Source: Zoogloea sp. (lineage in GTDB: Bacteria; Pseudomonadota; Gammaproteobacteria; Burkholderiales; Rhodocyclaceae). Taken from it: a DNA stretch of 38,208 bases. The stretch covers positions 1 through 38,208 of the forward strand of contig NZ_JAQUVG010000022.1 in the NCBI RefSeq assembly GCF_028693495.1. Reading direction: 5' to 3'. A program made the translations under genes and the position numbers. Below are positions 29,598-38,208 of this stretch, one piece after another (within the stretch, counting starts at the first letter, position 1; every line of letters begins with the position of its first letter). The notes beneath the pieces were generated by a model. The model was not told the origin of the DNA, made no database searches, and saw only the letters and a list, made by a program, of their open reading frames with translations.

Positions 29598-30674
29598 ATG
29601 ACCGTTCCGGCTCATCTGGTTCCTGTCACGCTGCTCACCGGTTTCCTGGGCGCAGGGAAGACCACCGTTCTCAACCATCTCCTGCGTCAGCCGGGGATGG
29701 CAGGGACGGTAGTGCTCATGAACGAGTTCGGTGCGGTTCCTCTTGATCATCTGCTCGTCGAGCGCATCGACGAGAATTTTGTCCTGCTGGAATCCGGCTG
29801 CATCTGCTGCACGGTGCGCGGTGATCTGGCCCGTTCCCTGCGGGATCTCTTCATGCGCCGTTTGCGCAGGCAGCTCCCCGCCCTGGACCGGGTGGTGATT
29901 GAAACCACCGGTCTGGCTGATCCCGCGCCGGTGATCTTCACCCTGATGAAGGACTTCTTCATTGCCGAACGTTACCGCCTGGACGGCGTGGTGACGGTGG
30001 TGGATGGGGTTTTTGGCGTGGCCCGGCTCGCCTGCCAGCCTGAAGCGGTCAAGCAGGTGGCCATGGCGGACCGGCTGTTGCTGACCAAGGGTGATCAGGC
30101 CTCGTCTGCCGCTCTGGATGCCCTTGAGGCGCTGCTCTCCGGGCTCAATCCGGCAGCCCCGCGCCTGCGGGTTGTGGCCGGGCAGGTGGATCCCGCTGTT
30201 CTGCTGGATTGCGGGCTGTGGAGTCCCGCCACCAAGACGGCTGATGTGGCCCGCTGGCTGGCCGACGAAGCGGTGCTCGCCCAGGCCCGCGCCCGACCAA
30301 ACCCCTATGCCCCGCGCAAGAACGCACTGCCCGCCGAGCCGGATCGCCATGACGCGTCCACCCATGCCTTTGTGGTGAGGATTTCCGAGCCGGTGGCCTG
30401 GGGGGAGTTCTCGACCGCCCTTGACCTTCTTCAGGGATTGAAGGGAGCGCAGTTGCTGCGGGTCAAGGGCATCGTGAATGTCCGGGGGGAGTCGCGACCC
30501 CGGGTGATCCAGTGTGTTCACCACCTGCGCTATCCGGACGCCACCTTGCCTGCCTGGCCTGATGACGACCGGGATACCCGTCTGGTGTTCATCGTCCGTG
30601 ATCTGGAACGGGACATCGTGGACAAGGCGTTCGCCTGTTTCTGCGTGGCCCATGCAGAGGGCCCCGGGCGATGA
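29598..30674 (+). CDS. COG0523 GTPase (CobW/ZNG-type metallochaperone)
   Basis: This 358-residue G3E GTPase has Walker A GFLGAGKT at 15-22, the metal-binding GCICC at 67-71, switch region IETTGLADPAP, and the base-specificity LTKGDQ. The C-terminal CobW domain ends near CFCVAH. Members help load zinc or cobalt into client proteins. Given the znu-like genes downstream, a zinc role (ZigA/YeiR-like) is more likely than cobalamin synthesis. Its stop overlaps the next start by four bases. No Zur-type palindrome was found in the 47 bases upstream. Confidence 0.88.
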   Translation: MTVPAHLVPVTLLTGFLGAGKTTVLNHLLRQPGMAGTVVLMNEFGAVPLDHLLVERIDENFVLLESGCICCTVRGDLARSLRDLFMRRLRRQLPALDRVVIETTGLADPAPVIFTLMKDFFIAERYRLDGVVTVVDGVFGVARLACQPEAVKQVAMADRLLLTKGDQASSAALDALEALLSGLNPAAPRLRVVAGQVDPAVLLDCGLWSPATKTADVARWLADEAVLAQARARPNPYAPRKNALPAEPDRHDASTHAFVVRISEPVAWGEFSTALDLLQGLKGAQLLRVKGIVNVRGESRPRVIQCVHHLRYPDATLPAWPDDDRDTRLVFIVRDLERDIVDKAFACFCVAHAEGPGR

Positions 30675-31033
30675 TCCGGCTGCGCCGAATGTCCACACTG
30701 CTGCGCGCTGTCCTGGCACTGTTGCTGGTATGCGCCCAGGTGTTCGCGGCGGCCCATGCCATGGGGCATCTTGCTGATCTGGCGATCCAGCTGCGCCATG
30801 AGCCAGGCGCCGGTGTCACGCCCGATCCGGGCAGCCTTCCCGACACAGTGCACCACGGGCACTGCCTGCAATGCCTTGCTTCGGCCTGTCTGGGTTCAGG
30901 TCTTCCGGCGGCCACCTTCCTGCTGACTGCCGGCCTGCCCATCCAGCTTCTCCCCGTGGCCGTTCTGCCGGTCACCCGGGCTGTCCGTCTTCCCCGGCCG
31001 CATAGCCGGGGGCCTCCCCTTTCTCCTGCCTGA
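30671..31033 (+). CDS. DUF2946-like small secreted protein
   Basis: This 120-residue protein has an N-terminal hydrophobic signal or anchor (LLRAVLALLLVCAQVFAAAHA), several histidines, the motif VHHGHCLQCLASAC and a second hydrophobic segment (LLTAGLPIQLLPVAVL). The HxxCxxC-like pattern resembles DUF2946, which occurs next to metal transport genes. It overlaps the GTPase gene (ATGA), so it is part of the zinc operon. A periplasmic or membrane zinc-binding role is inferred from residues and position. Confidence 0.65.
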   Translation: MIRLRRMSTLLRAVLALLLVCAQVFAAAHAMGHLADLAIQLRHEPGAGVTPDPGSLPDTVHHGHCLQCLASACLGSGLPAATFLLTAGLPIQLLPVAVLPVTRAVRLPRPHSRGPPLSPA

Positions 31034-31111
31034 TCCGTTCCTTTGTCCGGTGCTGCCCCTGCAGAGCCGGCTGACTTCCTTTTGTTTGGACTGATCCCGG
31101 GAGATCTCCTC

Positions 31112-32551
31112 ATGATGTTTCTTCGTCCTGCCACCGTGTGCGTGGCCCTTGCTGCTGCCTTTCCGACCCTCGCTTCCGCTGCGTCCGATGCGGACCTCAA
31201 GCAACTGCGTCAGCAACTCAAGGAATTGCGTGATTCCTATGAGCAGCGTATTCAAGCCCTCGAAAGGCGTCTTGCCGATACCGAGAGCCAGGCTGCTTCT
31301 GCGGTCACCCGTGCCGTTGCGGCAGACCAGACTGCGACCAGTGCCGTTCAGTCGGTAGCCCAGGTGGAGGCCCGCACCGTGCAGGCCCAGGCTGCCGCCG
31401 ACAGCGCTGCCCGCAGCCCCGTCGCCGCAAGTGCCTTCAATCCGTCCATTTCGCTGATCATCGATGGCAAGTTCACCCGCTTCCAGCGAGATCCGTCGGC
31501 CTACCGGATCGATGGCTTCATCCCCTCCGGCGGCGAGGTCGGCCCCCCGCGCAAGGGCTTTTCCCTGGGGGAGTCTGAATTGGCCATTTCTGCCAATATC
31601 GACCACCTGTTCCGCGGCAATGCTCGTTTTGCCCTGGCTGAGGACGATGGGGCAGGCGTCGTTGAAGTGGAAGAGGTGAATATCGAGACCTTGTCCTTGC
31701 CCGTGGGCCTGAAGGTCAAGGCGGGCCGTTTCCTGTCCGGCGTGGGGTATCTGAACCAGCAGCATCCCCACGAGTGGGACTTCAGTGATGCGCCTCTGGC
31801 CTACAAGGCTTTCTTCGGCTATCGCCTGCAGAACGATGGCTTGCAGGTGCGCTGGGTGGCTCCGACGCCCCTGTTCCTGGAGTTTGGTGCGGAGATGGCG
31901 GGGGGCGAGAAGTACCCGGGGGCTGAACGTAATCGCAATGGCGCAGGCCTGTGGACGGCGTTTGCCCACCTGGGCGGCGACATCGGCGCCTCCGCCGCCT
32001 GGCAGGCAGGCCTCTCCCATGTGCGTGCGAATCCCCGGGAGCGGGGTTTCGAGGATGCCGGGCTGGCCCATGCCTTCACTGGGCGCAGCCAGACCTGGAT
32101 CGCCGACTTTGTGTACAAATGGGCACCCAATGGCAACAGCAGGGACCAGTCTCTGAAGATTCAGGGGGAATACTTCCAGCGCAGCGAGAAAGGGGATCTG
32201 GCCTACGATGTGGACGGCGCAGCCACCGATCACGCTGCCCGCTTCCGCCAGTCTGGCAGTTATCTGCAGGCGGTTTACCAGTTCATGCCCAGGTGGCGGG
32301 TGGGGGTGCGCGGTGATTGGTTGAAGTCCGGGACCGCCCGCGTGGCTGACCTGACTGCGGGGGAGCTGCCCCTGGTGCTGGCAGGCCACGATCCCAAACG
32401 CCACACGGCGATGGTGGATTGGTCTCCCTCCGAGTACTCCCGGGTCCGTCTGCAACTGGCCAGGGACATGTCCCGCGACCGCGAGACCGACAACCAGGTG
32501 TGGCTGCAGTACATCATGAGTCTGGGTGCCCATGGCGCTCACAGGTTCTGA
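31112..32551 (+). CDS. Outer-membrane porin-like protein of the zinc cluster
   Basis: The 479-residue precursor has a signal peptide ending near TLASAAS, a coiled-coil segment (LKQLRQQLKELRDSYEQRIQ) followed by an Ala-rich helix, then a long beta-rich domain with alternating aromatic residues (for example YKWAPNGNSRDQSLKIQGEY). The end, VWLQYIMSLGAHGAHRF, finishes with the aromatic residue typical of outer-membrane barrels. The first ATG at 31112 follows GGGAGA. It probably provides outer-membrane passage for zinc or a zinc carrier. It is placed between the DUF2946-like gene and znuA-like gene. Substrate is inferred from neighbours only. Confidence 0.72.
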   Translation: MMFLRPATVCVALAAAFPTLASAASDADLKQLRQQLKELRDSYEQRIQALERRLADTESQAASAVTRAVAADQTATSAVQSVAQVEARTVQAQAAADSAARSPVAASAFNPSISLIIDGKFTRFQRDPSAYRIDGFIPSGGEVGPPRKGFSLGESELAISANIDHLFRGNARFALAEDDGAGVVEVEEVNIETLSLPVGLKVKAGRFLSGVGYLNQQHPHEWDFSDAPLAYKAFFGYRLQNDGLQVRWVAPTPLFLEFGAEMAGGEKYPGAERNRNGAGLWTAFAHLGGDIGASAAWQAGLSHVRANPRERGFEDAGLAHAFTGRSQTWIADFVYKWAPNGNSRDQSLKIQGEYFQRSEKGDLAYDVDGAATDHAARFRQSGSYLQAVYQFMPRWRVGVRGDWLKSGTARVADLTAGELPLVLAGHDPKRHTAMVDWSPSEYSRVRLQLARDMSRDRETDNQVWLQYIMSLGAHGAHRF

Positions 32552-32561
32552 GGAGGAGATG

Positions 32562-33467
32562 ATGATCAAACTGATCCGTCGTCTGTTCGTGCTGGCCCTG
32601 GCCCTGGGCGCCTGGCCTGCTGTAGCAGCGCTGAACGTCTTTGCCACTGTCCCGGAATGGGCGGCCCTGGCCAAGGAGATTGGTGGGGAGTCCGTACAGG
32701 TGTTCTCCGCCACCACCGCGCTGCAGGATCCTCATCGCATCGAGGCGCGTCCGTCCCTGATCGCCCGCGCACGCAGCAGCCAGCTGGTGCTTGCTACGGG
32801 CGCCGATCTGGAAATCGGCTGGTTGCCCCTGGTGCTGCGGGAGTCGGGCAACTCCGCGCTCCAGCCTGGCCGTCCGGGGTACTTCGAGGCCACCGCCGCG
32901 GTGCGCATGCTTGAGGTCCCGGTCCGGGTGGATCGGGCGGACGGTGACGTCCACGCGGCCGGCAACCCTCACATTCAGACGGATCCCCGCAATCTCCTCA
33001 AGGTGGCGGAGGCCCTCGCGGCGCGTCTGGTCCAGCTGGATGTAGCCCATGCGTCCACCTATCAGGCTAATCTGGCAAGTTTCAGCGCACGCTGGAAGAC
33101 GGCCCTGACCCGCTGGGAGCAGGCGGCTGCACCCCTGCGGGGCATGCCCGTGTGGGTCCAGCATCGGTCCTTTCCCTATCTGTCCGACTGGCTCGGTTTG
33201 AAGGAGCTGGGGGCTCTGGAGCCTAAACCCGGAGTCGAGCCGGGGAGCGCCCAGTTGGCCGGCATTCTCGAGCGTCAGAAGGGCACGCCAGCAAAAATGG
33301 TGCTGCGCCCGGCCTACTCCCGGCCGACCTCCTCGGCCTGGCTGGCAGAACGGGCAGGAATTCCGGTGGTGGTGTTGCCCTTCACGGTAGGGGGGACTCC
33401 GGAGGCGGGCGACCTGTTTGCCCTCTTTGACGATACGGTGCGCCGCCTGCTGGCCGCCGCACGCTAA
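32562..33467 (+). CDS. znuA: Zinc/manganese ABC transporter substrate-binding protein (ZnuA-like)
   Basis: This 301-residue cluster A-I metal-binding protein has a signal peptide (LFVLALALGAWPAVAA) and candidate metal ligands in ALQDPHRIEARPS, GNPHIQTDP and VQHRSFPYL. The usual His/Asp-rich loop is absent, and the fourth ligand near VLPFTVGG is not obvious. Two ATGs lie at 32559 and 32562; AGGAGG at 32551-32556 favours the second. It delivers zinc to the ZnuB-like permease. The tight spacing with znuC and znuB shows a single transporter unit. Confidence 0.85.
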   Translation: MIKLIRRLFVLALALGAWPAVAALNVFATVPEWAALAKEIGGESVQVFSATTALQDPHRIEARPSLIARARSSQLVLATGADLEIGWLPLVLRESGNSALQPGRPGYFEATAAVRMLEVPVRVDRADGDVHAAGNPHIQTDPRNLLKVAEALAARLVQLDVAHASTYQANLASFSARWKTALTRWEQAAAPLRGMPVWVQHRSFPYLSDWLGLKELGALEPKPGVEPGSAQLAGILERQKGTPAKMVLRPAYSRPTSSAWLAERAGIPVVVLPFTVGGTPEAGDLFALFDDTVRRLLAAAR

Positions 33468-33477
33468 GGAGATGAAG

Positions 33478-34050
33478 ATGGTCGAGCCCCTGCTGCAGGT
33501 GGAAAGTTTGTGTGCCGGCTATACGGCAGCGGTGGCTGGCCCCTTCAGTTTCAGCGTGGGCCGGGGAGAAATCCTCGGCCTCGCCGGGCCCAACGGCGCC
33601 GGCAAGTCCACCCTCTTGAAGGCCCTGTGGGGGGGCGTGCGGGTGTTTTCCGGGGCTGTCCGCAAGGCTCCGGGCCTGCAGATTTCCCACCAGGCTCAGG
33701 GCTTCGATGACCTCCGGGGCGTGCCCCTGACCGGCCGCGAACTGCTGGCCTTGACCGGAGCCTCCGAGGCCGGCCTGCCGCCCTGGCTGGCCGGGCGTCT
33801 GGAGGCGCGCCTTGATCGCCTGTCCGGTGGGCAGTTGCAGTTCCTGCGTCTGTGGGCCTGCCTGGCGGCGCCGGCCGACCTGATCCTGCTGGATGAGCCC
33901 ACCAACAACCTGGACAAGGCGGGCGTGGCCCACCTGGTGGATTGGCTGGGCAAGGCTCATGGGGAGCAGGGTATTGTGCTGGTCTCCCATGATCATGGTC
34001 TGATCGATGCCGTATGTACCCGGGTGGTTTCCGTAGGCGAAGGAACATGA
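33478..34050 (+). CDS. znuC: ABC transporter ATPase (ZnuC-like), short form
   Basis: The 190-residue ATPase has Walker A GPNGAGKST, signature LSGGQLQFLRLW, Walker B LILLDEPTNNLD and the H-loop VLVSHDH. It is shorter than typical ZnuC (about 250), lacking the C-terminal regulatory part. The ATG at 33478 is preferred because AAGGAG lies six bases before it. The stop overlaps the znuB-like start by four bases. It powers the metal transporter. Confidence 0.86.
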   Translation: MVEPLLQVESLCAGYTAAVAGPFSFSVGRGEILGLAGPNGAGKSTLLKALWGGVRVFSGAVRKAPGLQISHQAQGFDDLRGVPLTGRELLALTGASEAGLPPWLAGRLEARLDRLSGGQLQFLRLWACLAAPADLILLDEPTNNLDKAGVAHLVDWLGKAHGEQGIVLVSHDHGLIDAVCTRVVSVGEGT

Positions 34051-34838
34051 ATACGGACCTGCTGTTTGATCCCCTGTTCCGGGTGCCGTTCCTGACCGGT
34101 CTGCTGCTGGCGGGGCTGCTGCCGCTGATCGGCATGTACCTGCGCCTGCGTAATGAGTGGCTGGCGGCACTCGCTTTCGCCCAGATGGCGTCAGCGGGGG
34201 CCCTGCTGGCCATGGTGCTGGACGGGCCGATGATTCTTGGAGGATTGCTGGCTGCGGTGGCCGCAGCACTGGTCAAGGGGCTTGTGGCCCGGGCTGGCGC
34301 CAGCGCCTATGCCCTGATGATGCTGCTGGCCTGGGGGGGCGGTATCCTTTTGGTGGCGAATCACCCTCTGGCCGAACAGGCGGGGCACGCCCTCTTCGAC
34401 GGGCAGCTCTATTTTACCGGAGAGGGGCACCTGCTCGCGGTGGCGCTCACCGTCGTGCTGGCGCTCCCTCTGCTGCTGCGTCTGTCCCGCCCTCTACTGC
34501 TGGCCCGGTTTTTCCCGGAATTTTACCGGGCCCGGGGGCTGAGTGTACGGCCCCAACTGCTGCTCTTCGACTTGCTGGCCGGTCTGGTGGTAGCCCTGGC
34601 AACGGTCAGTCTGGGGGTGATGGCCGCCTTTGCCCTGGTTTTTGTGCCCCCCCTGATGGCTTATCGTCTTGCGGCAGGCTGGCGCGCTGGTCTGGTCTGG
34701 TCTGCGCTTATTGGAATGGGCAGCTTCGTCCTGGCCTTTGGCCTCTCCCTGGTGTTCGATCAGCCTTTCGGGCCGGTATGCGCAATGCTTCTGGTTATGC
34801 TGAATGTCATGCTCGCTGTGAAATCCGTCCGGGAGTAA
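34047..34838 (+). CDS. znuB: Zinc/manganese ABC transporter permease (ZnuB-like)
   Basis: This 263-residue ABC-3 family permease has about eight hydrophobic segments (for example FLTGLLLAGLLPLIGMYL and LGVMAAFALVFVPPLMAYRL). The family's FAQMASAGALL stretch near residue 45, which contacts the ATPase or forms the path, is visible. The start overlaps the ATPase stop (ATGA). With the upstream genes it forms a complete uptake system. Confidence 0.87.
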   Translation: MNTDLLFDPLFRVPFLTGLLLAGLLPLIGMYLRLRNEWLAALAFAQMASAGALLAMVLDGPMILGGLLAAVAAALVKGLVARAGASAYALMMLLAWGGGILLVANHPLAEQAGHALFDGQLYFTGEGHLLAVALTVVLALPLLLRLSRPLLLARFFPEFYRARGLSVRPQLLLFDLLAGLVVALATVSLGVMAAFALVFVPPLMAYRLAAGWRAGLVWSALIGMGSFVLAFGLSLVFDQPFGPVCAMLLVMLNVMLAVKSVRE

Positions 34839-34907
34839 TTCACCGGGAGCGTGCATTCGTCGATGGTATGCTGTTCAATCACGGAAAATGAACAGGAGGA
34901 TGAAGGA

Positions 34908-36116
34908 GTGGTGCTACCCTTTTTCGGCAAGAAGCCTGTCCCTGCCGGAAGTTCCGCTCCCCGTTCCCGGGCCGGCACTGGCGCGGCGCCCTCCCGGTCC
35001 CCTTCCGCCGAGTCTGCCAGCAGGCATTCGGGGGGGCCCCGGACCGAAACCTCCAGCCTGGACTTCACCATTGCCGGTGGCGATCTCAAGGGTGTGCTGG
35101 CCGAATGTGCCGGCAAGCTGAACGTTGAGGAGGGCGTGGGCGAGATGGTCCCGGCGGTCGAAGAGGCCGCGATCCTGTATGCCAATGGCGCCGATGGAGA
35201 TGCCCGGCAAGTGCTGGAAAGCGCTCTTGAAGGGATGTTGTCCACCCACGACCGTTTTGTCCTGTGGGGCATGCTGCTGGATCTGCTGCGTCTCTCCGGC
35301 CAGAAGGAGCGGTTTGAAGCCTTGAGTCTGGCCTATGCCACCGAATTCGAGCGCTCGCCGCCGCCCTGGCAGGATTTGTCCGGTCAGGCGCCCCGTGCCG
35401 GAGGGGGCCGTACCCAGACCGTAACCCTCAGTGGTGTGCTCGCTGCTTCGGCTGCCGCCCAGTTCGCCCAGCTTATCCAGATTGCCATGCGGACCCGCAG
35501 CATGCGCATCGAGCTGACCCGGCTGCGGGGGGTGGAGCCGTCAGGCGCCGAGTTGCTGTTGCGGGCTGTGAGGGGTTTGCGCCGCGCAGGGGTGAAACTC
35601 ACCCTGGCCGGTGTCGCCCACCTGGTGAACCTGCTGAGCGTGCAGGTCAGGCCTGGTCATCGGGAGAACCAGACCCACTGGCTTCTCCTGCTCGAAGTCC
35701 TGCAGTTCACCGATGAGTCGGATCGCTTCGAGGAGCTGGCACTCGATTACGCCATGACCTTCGAGGAGTCCCCGCCGTCTTGGGAGCCGCCTCTGGCCCT
35801 TACGACCAGCCAGGTTGAGGCGGTCAGCGTCTCCGAGGAGCCTGATGCCTATGTGCTGGAAGGGGAAATTGCCGGTCCCAACACCGAAATCCTGCGCAAG
35901 ATCACTGCCTTCGCGGGGGACCGTACCAAGGTGGAAATTGACTGCAGCCGCCTGCGGCGGATGGATTTCGTCTCCGCGGGCACCCTCTTCAACATCGTCT
36001 CCCAGCTCCATGCCCAGGGGCGGCTGGTGATCATCAAGGGCGTCAATTCCATGGTCGGTGCCCTGATGCAGGTGATGAGCCTGCATCAGGTGGCCCGGAT
36101 CGAGCCGCGAAGCTGA
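34908..36116 (+). CDS. STAS-domain protein
   Basis: The likely start is a GTG at 34908 after AGGAGG, giving VVLPFFGKKP, an N-terminus of the style MALPFFGKK seen in related proteins. The 402 residues include a disordered Ser/Pro/Arg segment, a helical region (about 75-165), a first STAS-like unit (VTLSGVLAASAAAQFAQLIQ, near 185-270) and a C-terminal STAS domain (EIAGPNTEILRKI, then SAGTLFNIVSQLHAQG). STAS domains bind partners or nucleotides in regulatory pathways. Partners are not visible here. It lies between the zinc cluster and hslV. Confidence 0.72.
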   Translation: MVLPFFGKKPVPAGSSAPRSRAGTGAAPSRSPSAESASRHSGGPRTETSSLDFTIAGGDLKGVLAECAGKLNVEEGVGEMVPAVEEAAILYANGADGDARQVLESALEGMLSTHDRFVLWGMLLDLLRLSGQKERFEALSLAYATEFERSPPPWQDLSGQAPRAGGGRTQTVTLSGVLAASAAAQFAQLIQIAMRTRSMRIELTRLRGVEPSGAELLLRAVRGLRRAGVKLTLAGVAHLVNLLSVQVRPGHRENQTHWLLLLEVLQFTDESDRFEELALDYAMTFEESPPSWEPPLALTTSQVEAVSVSEEPDAYVLEGEIAGPNTEILRKITAFAGDRTKVEIDCSRLRRMDFVSAGTLFNIVSQLHAQGRLVIIKGVNSMVGALMQVMSLHQVARIEPRS

Positions 36117-36194
36117 GGCTCCGGTTTCGATAAAGTTTCCATCGGGGCGTGATCACCCCCTTGTTTTTCCTCTCACTGTCCCCAGCTAAGCGCG

Positions 36195-36734
36195 ATGGAA
36201 CAATATCACGGCACCACCATTCTCTCTGTCCGGCGGGGCCGGCACGTGGCCCTCGGCGGCGACGGTCAGGTCACCCTCGGCAGCATCGTCATCAAGGCCA
36301 GCGCCCGCAAGGTCCGGCGGATCTACCAGGACCGCATCCTGGCCGGTTTCGCGGGCGGCACGGCCGATGCCTTCACCCTTTTTGAACGCTTCGAGGCCAA
36401 GCTTGAAAAGCATCAGGGCAACCTGGTCCGCAGTGCGGTCGAGCTGGCCAAGGACTGGCGTTCCGACCGGGCCCTGCGCCGCCTCGAGGCCATGCTGGCG
36501 GTGGCGGATCTGGACAACTCCCTGGTCATCACCGGCAACGGTGACGTGCTGGAGCCGGAGCAGGGCATCGTGGCCATCGGCAGCGGTGGCGCCTACGCCC
36601 AGTCTGCTGCCCGGGCCCTGATCGAGAACACCGACCTGCCGCCGGAAGAGGTCATCAAGAAGTCCCTGACCATCGCCGGCGACCTGTGCATCTACACCAA
36701 CCACTGTCACACCATCGAAGTGCTCAAGCCATGA
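36195..36734 (+). CDS. hslV: ATP-dependent protease peptidase subunit HslV
   Basis: This 179-residue proteasome-like peptidase has its catalytic threonine after a short propeptide (MEQYHG then TTILSVRR). Family motifs [29 protein letters not shown] and [11 protein letters not shown] are intact. It assembles as two hexameric rings capped by HslU. The stop overlaps the hslU start (ATGA). No clear heat-shock promoter was seen in the 78 bases upstream. Confidence 0.96.
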   Translation: MEQYHGTTILSVRRGRHVALGGDGQVTLGSIVIKASARKVRRIYQDRILAGFAGGTADAFTLFERFEAKLEKHQGNLVRSAVELAKDWRSDRALRRLEAMLAVADLDNSLVITGNGDVLEPEQGIVAIGSGGAYAQSAARALIENTDLPPEEVIKKSLTIAGDLCIYTNHCHTIEVLKP

Positions 36735-38071
36735 CCCAGATGACGCCTCCGGAGATCGTCTCCGAACTCGACAAGCACATCGTCGGCCAAGGCAAGGCCA
36801 AGAAGGCGGTGGCCGTGGCCCTGCGCAACCGCTGGCGGCGGGCCCAGGTGGCCGAGCCCCTGAAGAGCGAGATCACTCCCAAGAACATCCTGATGATCGG
36901 CCCGACCGGTGTGGGCAAGACCGAGATCGCCCGCCGCCTGGCCCGCCTGGCCAACGCGCCCTTCATCAAGATCGAGGCCACCAAGTTTACTGAAGTGGGC
37001 TATGTGGGCCGGGATGTGGATACCATCATCCGCGATCTGGTCGAAATCGCCATCAAGAGCCACCGGGAACAGGCCATGAAGAAGGTCCGCGACCGGGCCG
37101 TGGACGCGGCGGAGGACCGGGTCCTCGATATCCTGCTGCCACCGGCCCGCCCCACCGTGGGCTTCGGCAGCGAGTCGGCACCCTCTACCGAGGAAAACGC
37201 CACCCGTCAGAAATTCCGCAAGAAGCTGCGGGAAGGGTTGCTGGACGACAAGGAGATCGAGATCGATGTGGCCGTTCCCGGCATGACCGCCGAGATTATG
37301 GCGCCTCCGGGGATGGAGGAACTCACGGGCCAGCTCCAGAGCATGTTCCAGAATCTGGGCGGTGGAAAGAAGAAATCCCGCAAGCTCAAGATCAAGGAAG
37401 CCATGAAGCTGCTGGCCGATGAGGAAGCGGCCCGGATGGTCAATGAGGAAGACCTCAAGACCGAAGCGCTGCGGATGGTGGAGCAGAACGGGATCGTCTT
37501 CCTCGATGAAATCGACAAGATCGCCACCCGCTCCGACAGCCACGGGGCCGACGTATCTCGCCAGGGTGTCCAGCGCGACCTTTTGCCCCTGGTGGAGGGC
37601 ACGACGATCAGCACCAAGTACGGAATGGTCAAGACCGACCACATCCTGTTCATCGCCAGTGGGGCCTTTCACCTGTCCCGCCCGAGCGACCTGATTCCCG
37701 AGTTGCAGGGCCGCTTCCCGATCCGTGTGGAACTGGACTCCCTCTCGGTGGAGGATTTCGAATGCATCCTGACCCAGACGGACGCCTGTCTGACCCGTCA
37801 GTACGAAGCCTTGCTGGCCACGGATGGGGTGACGCTGGCGTTCGCGCCTGAAGGCATTCGCCGCTTGGCCGAGATTGCCTGTCAGGTCAACGAAAAAACC
37901 GAGAACATCGGTGCCCGCCGTCTGTACACCGTGATGGAAAAACTTCTTGAGGAGCTGGCCTTCGAGGCCGGCAAGGCCGGCGAGCAGCATGTGGTCATCG
38001 ATGCCGCCTACGTGGATGGCCGCCTCGACATGCTGGCCCAGCGGGAAGATCTGGCAAGGTATGTGCTGTAA
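36731..38071 (+). CDS. hslU: ATP-dependent protease ATPase subunit HslU
   Basis: The 446-residue AAA+ unfoldase has Walker A GPTGVGKT, Walker [12 protein letters not shown], an intermediate domain around residues 110-240, the pore-loop region GYVGRD, sensor 2 region [18 protein letters not shown] and the C-terminal ARYVL that docks into HslV. The ATG at 36731 fits the usual start [17 protein letters not shown]. It overlaps hslV and ends the operon, followed by a terminator. Confidence 0.97.
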   Translation: MTQMTPPEIVSELDKHIVGQGKAKKAVAVALRNRWRRAQVAEPLKSEITPKNILMIGPTGVGKTEIARRLARLANAPFIKIEATKFTEVGYVGRDVDTIIRDLVEIAIKSHREQAMKKVRDRAVDAAEDRVLDILLPPARPTVGFGSESAPSTEENATRQKFRKKLREGLLDDKEIEIDVAVPGMTAEIMAPPGMEELTGQLQSMFQNLGGGKKKSRKLKIKEAMKLLADEEAARMVNEEDLKTEALRMVEQNGIVFLDEIDKIATRSDSHGADVSRQGVQRDLLPLVEGTTISTKYGMVKTDHILFIASGAFHLSRPSDLIPELQGRFPIRVELDSLSVEDFECILTQTDACLTRQYEALLATDGVTLAFAPEGIRRLAEIACQVNEKTENIGARRLYTVMEKLLEELAFEAGKAGEQHVVIDAAYVDGRLDMLAQREDLARYVL

Positions 38072-38093
38072 CACGCAGTGAGATGGAAGAGGT

Positions 38094-38126
38094 GAGGGGG
38101 GCCGCGTAGCGGCCCTCTTCCTTTTT
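38094..38126 (+). terminator. Terminator after hslU
   Basis: The stem GGGCCGC / GCGGCCC with loop GTA, extended by imperfect pairing, is followed by TCTTCCTTTTT. It lies 23 bases after the hslU stop. Confidence 0.82.
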
Positions 38127-38150
38127 GAACACGCCTGGTTTCAAATGCCC

Positions 38151-38199
38151 TCACCCCTCACCCCTCACCCCTCACCCCTCACCCCTCACCCCTCACCCC
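38151..38199. repeat. Heptanucleotide tandem repeat (TCACCCC)x7
   Basis: Seven uninterrupted copies of TCACCCC fill 38151-38199 after the hslU terminator, then the pattern decays into CCAACCCTC at the window edge. It is a simple repeat with no spacers and is likely to vary in copy number. Confidence 0.92.
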
Positions 38200-38208
38200 C
38201 CAACCCTC

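Noticed and set aside
30896-32716. A 606-codon minus-strand open frame opposite the outer-membrane protein and ZnuA genes
   Set aside because: It is a high-GC antisense shadow; the plus strand has signal peptides, ribosome-binding sites and recognisable proteins.
36117-36194. Heat-shock sigma-32 promoter before hslV
   Set aside because: No convincing CTTGAAA and CCCCAT-T pair at proper spacing was found; the promoter may lie upstream inside the STAS gene.
36707-38074. A 455-codon minus-strand open frame opposite hslU
   Set aside because: It is antisense to the fully conserved HslU sequence and has no family resemblance.
38151-38199. CRISPR array
   Set aside because: The unit is seven bases with no spacers; it is a simple tandem repeat, and no cas genes are present.

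Overview
The window is a high-GC proteobacterial chromosome segment. The gene order ybgC-tolQ-tolR-tolA-tolB-pal-cpoB-queE-queC, a DksA that keeps only one zinc-finger cysteine, and hslV-hslU beside a zinc-uptake cluster suggest a betaproteobacterium, probably of the Rhodocyclales (Azospira/Dechloromonas-like). That assignment is inferred from gene content and was not tested by a search.

There are two parts. Positions 1 to about 20,080 are accessory DNA. At the left edge the last codons of an IS30-family transposase cut into a minus-strand antiphage operon. In transcription order this operon encodes an SNF2 helicase with a C-terminal DUF3883-like domain, a PtuA-like ATPase, a PtuB-like HNH nuclease (together a Septu pair) and a DUF1156 adenine methylase that the IS has broken. 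From 7.1 to 19.6 kb all genes lie on the plus strand: small proteins I do not recognise, a divergent family B DNA polymerase with a 3'-5' exonuclease domain, a GIY-YIG-like protein fused to leucine-rich-variant repeats, a RadC-like protein, plasmid/ICE-type small proteins and a tyrosine integrase. Two copies of a structured RNA-like element, with compensatory changes in its helices, bracket the polymerase block at 6711-6903 and 12325-12529. Many genes in this stretch have their own hairpin plus T-tract just before the ribosome-binding site.

From slyD (20,085) onward the DNA looks like core chromosome. On the minus strand are slyD, two tRNA-Lys genes with a consensus promoter and strong terminator, a TsuA-like sulfur transporter, queC and queE (queuosine), and the Tol-Pal envelope operon. 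tolA is out of frame at a run of 34 G. On the plus strand are dksA, a zinc-homeostasis cluster (COG0523 GTPase, small His/Cys protein, outer-membrane protein, ZnuA/C/B-like ABC transporter), a STAS-domain protein and hslVU, ending in a heptanucleotide tandem repeat.

The best candidate for an undescribed system is the block at 6.7-14.5 kb: paired structured RNAs, a divergent PolB, a duplicated small-protein family and a GIY-YIG/LRV protein, in an integrase-bearing element beside a composite defence operon.
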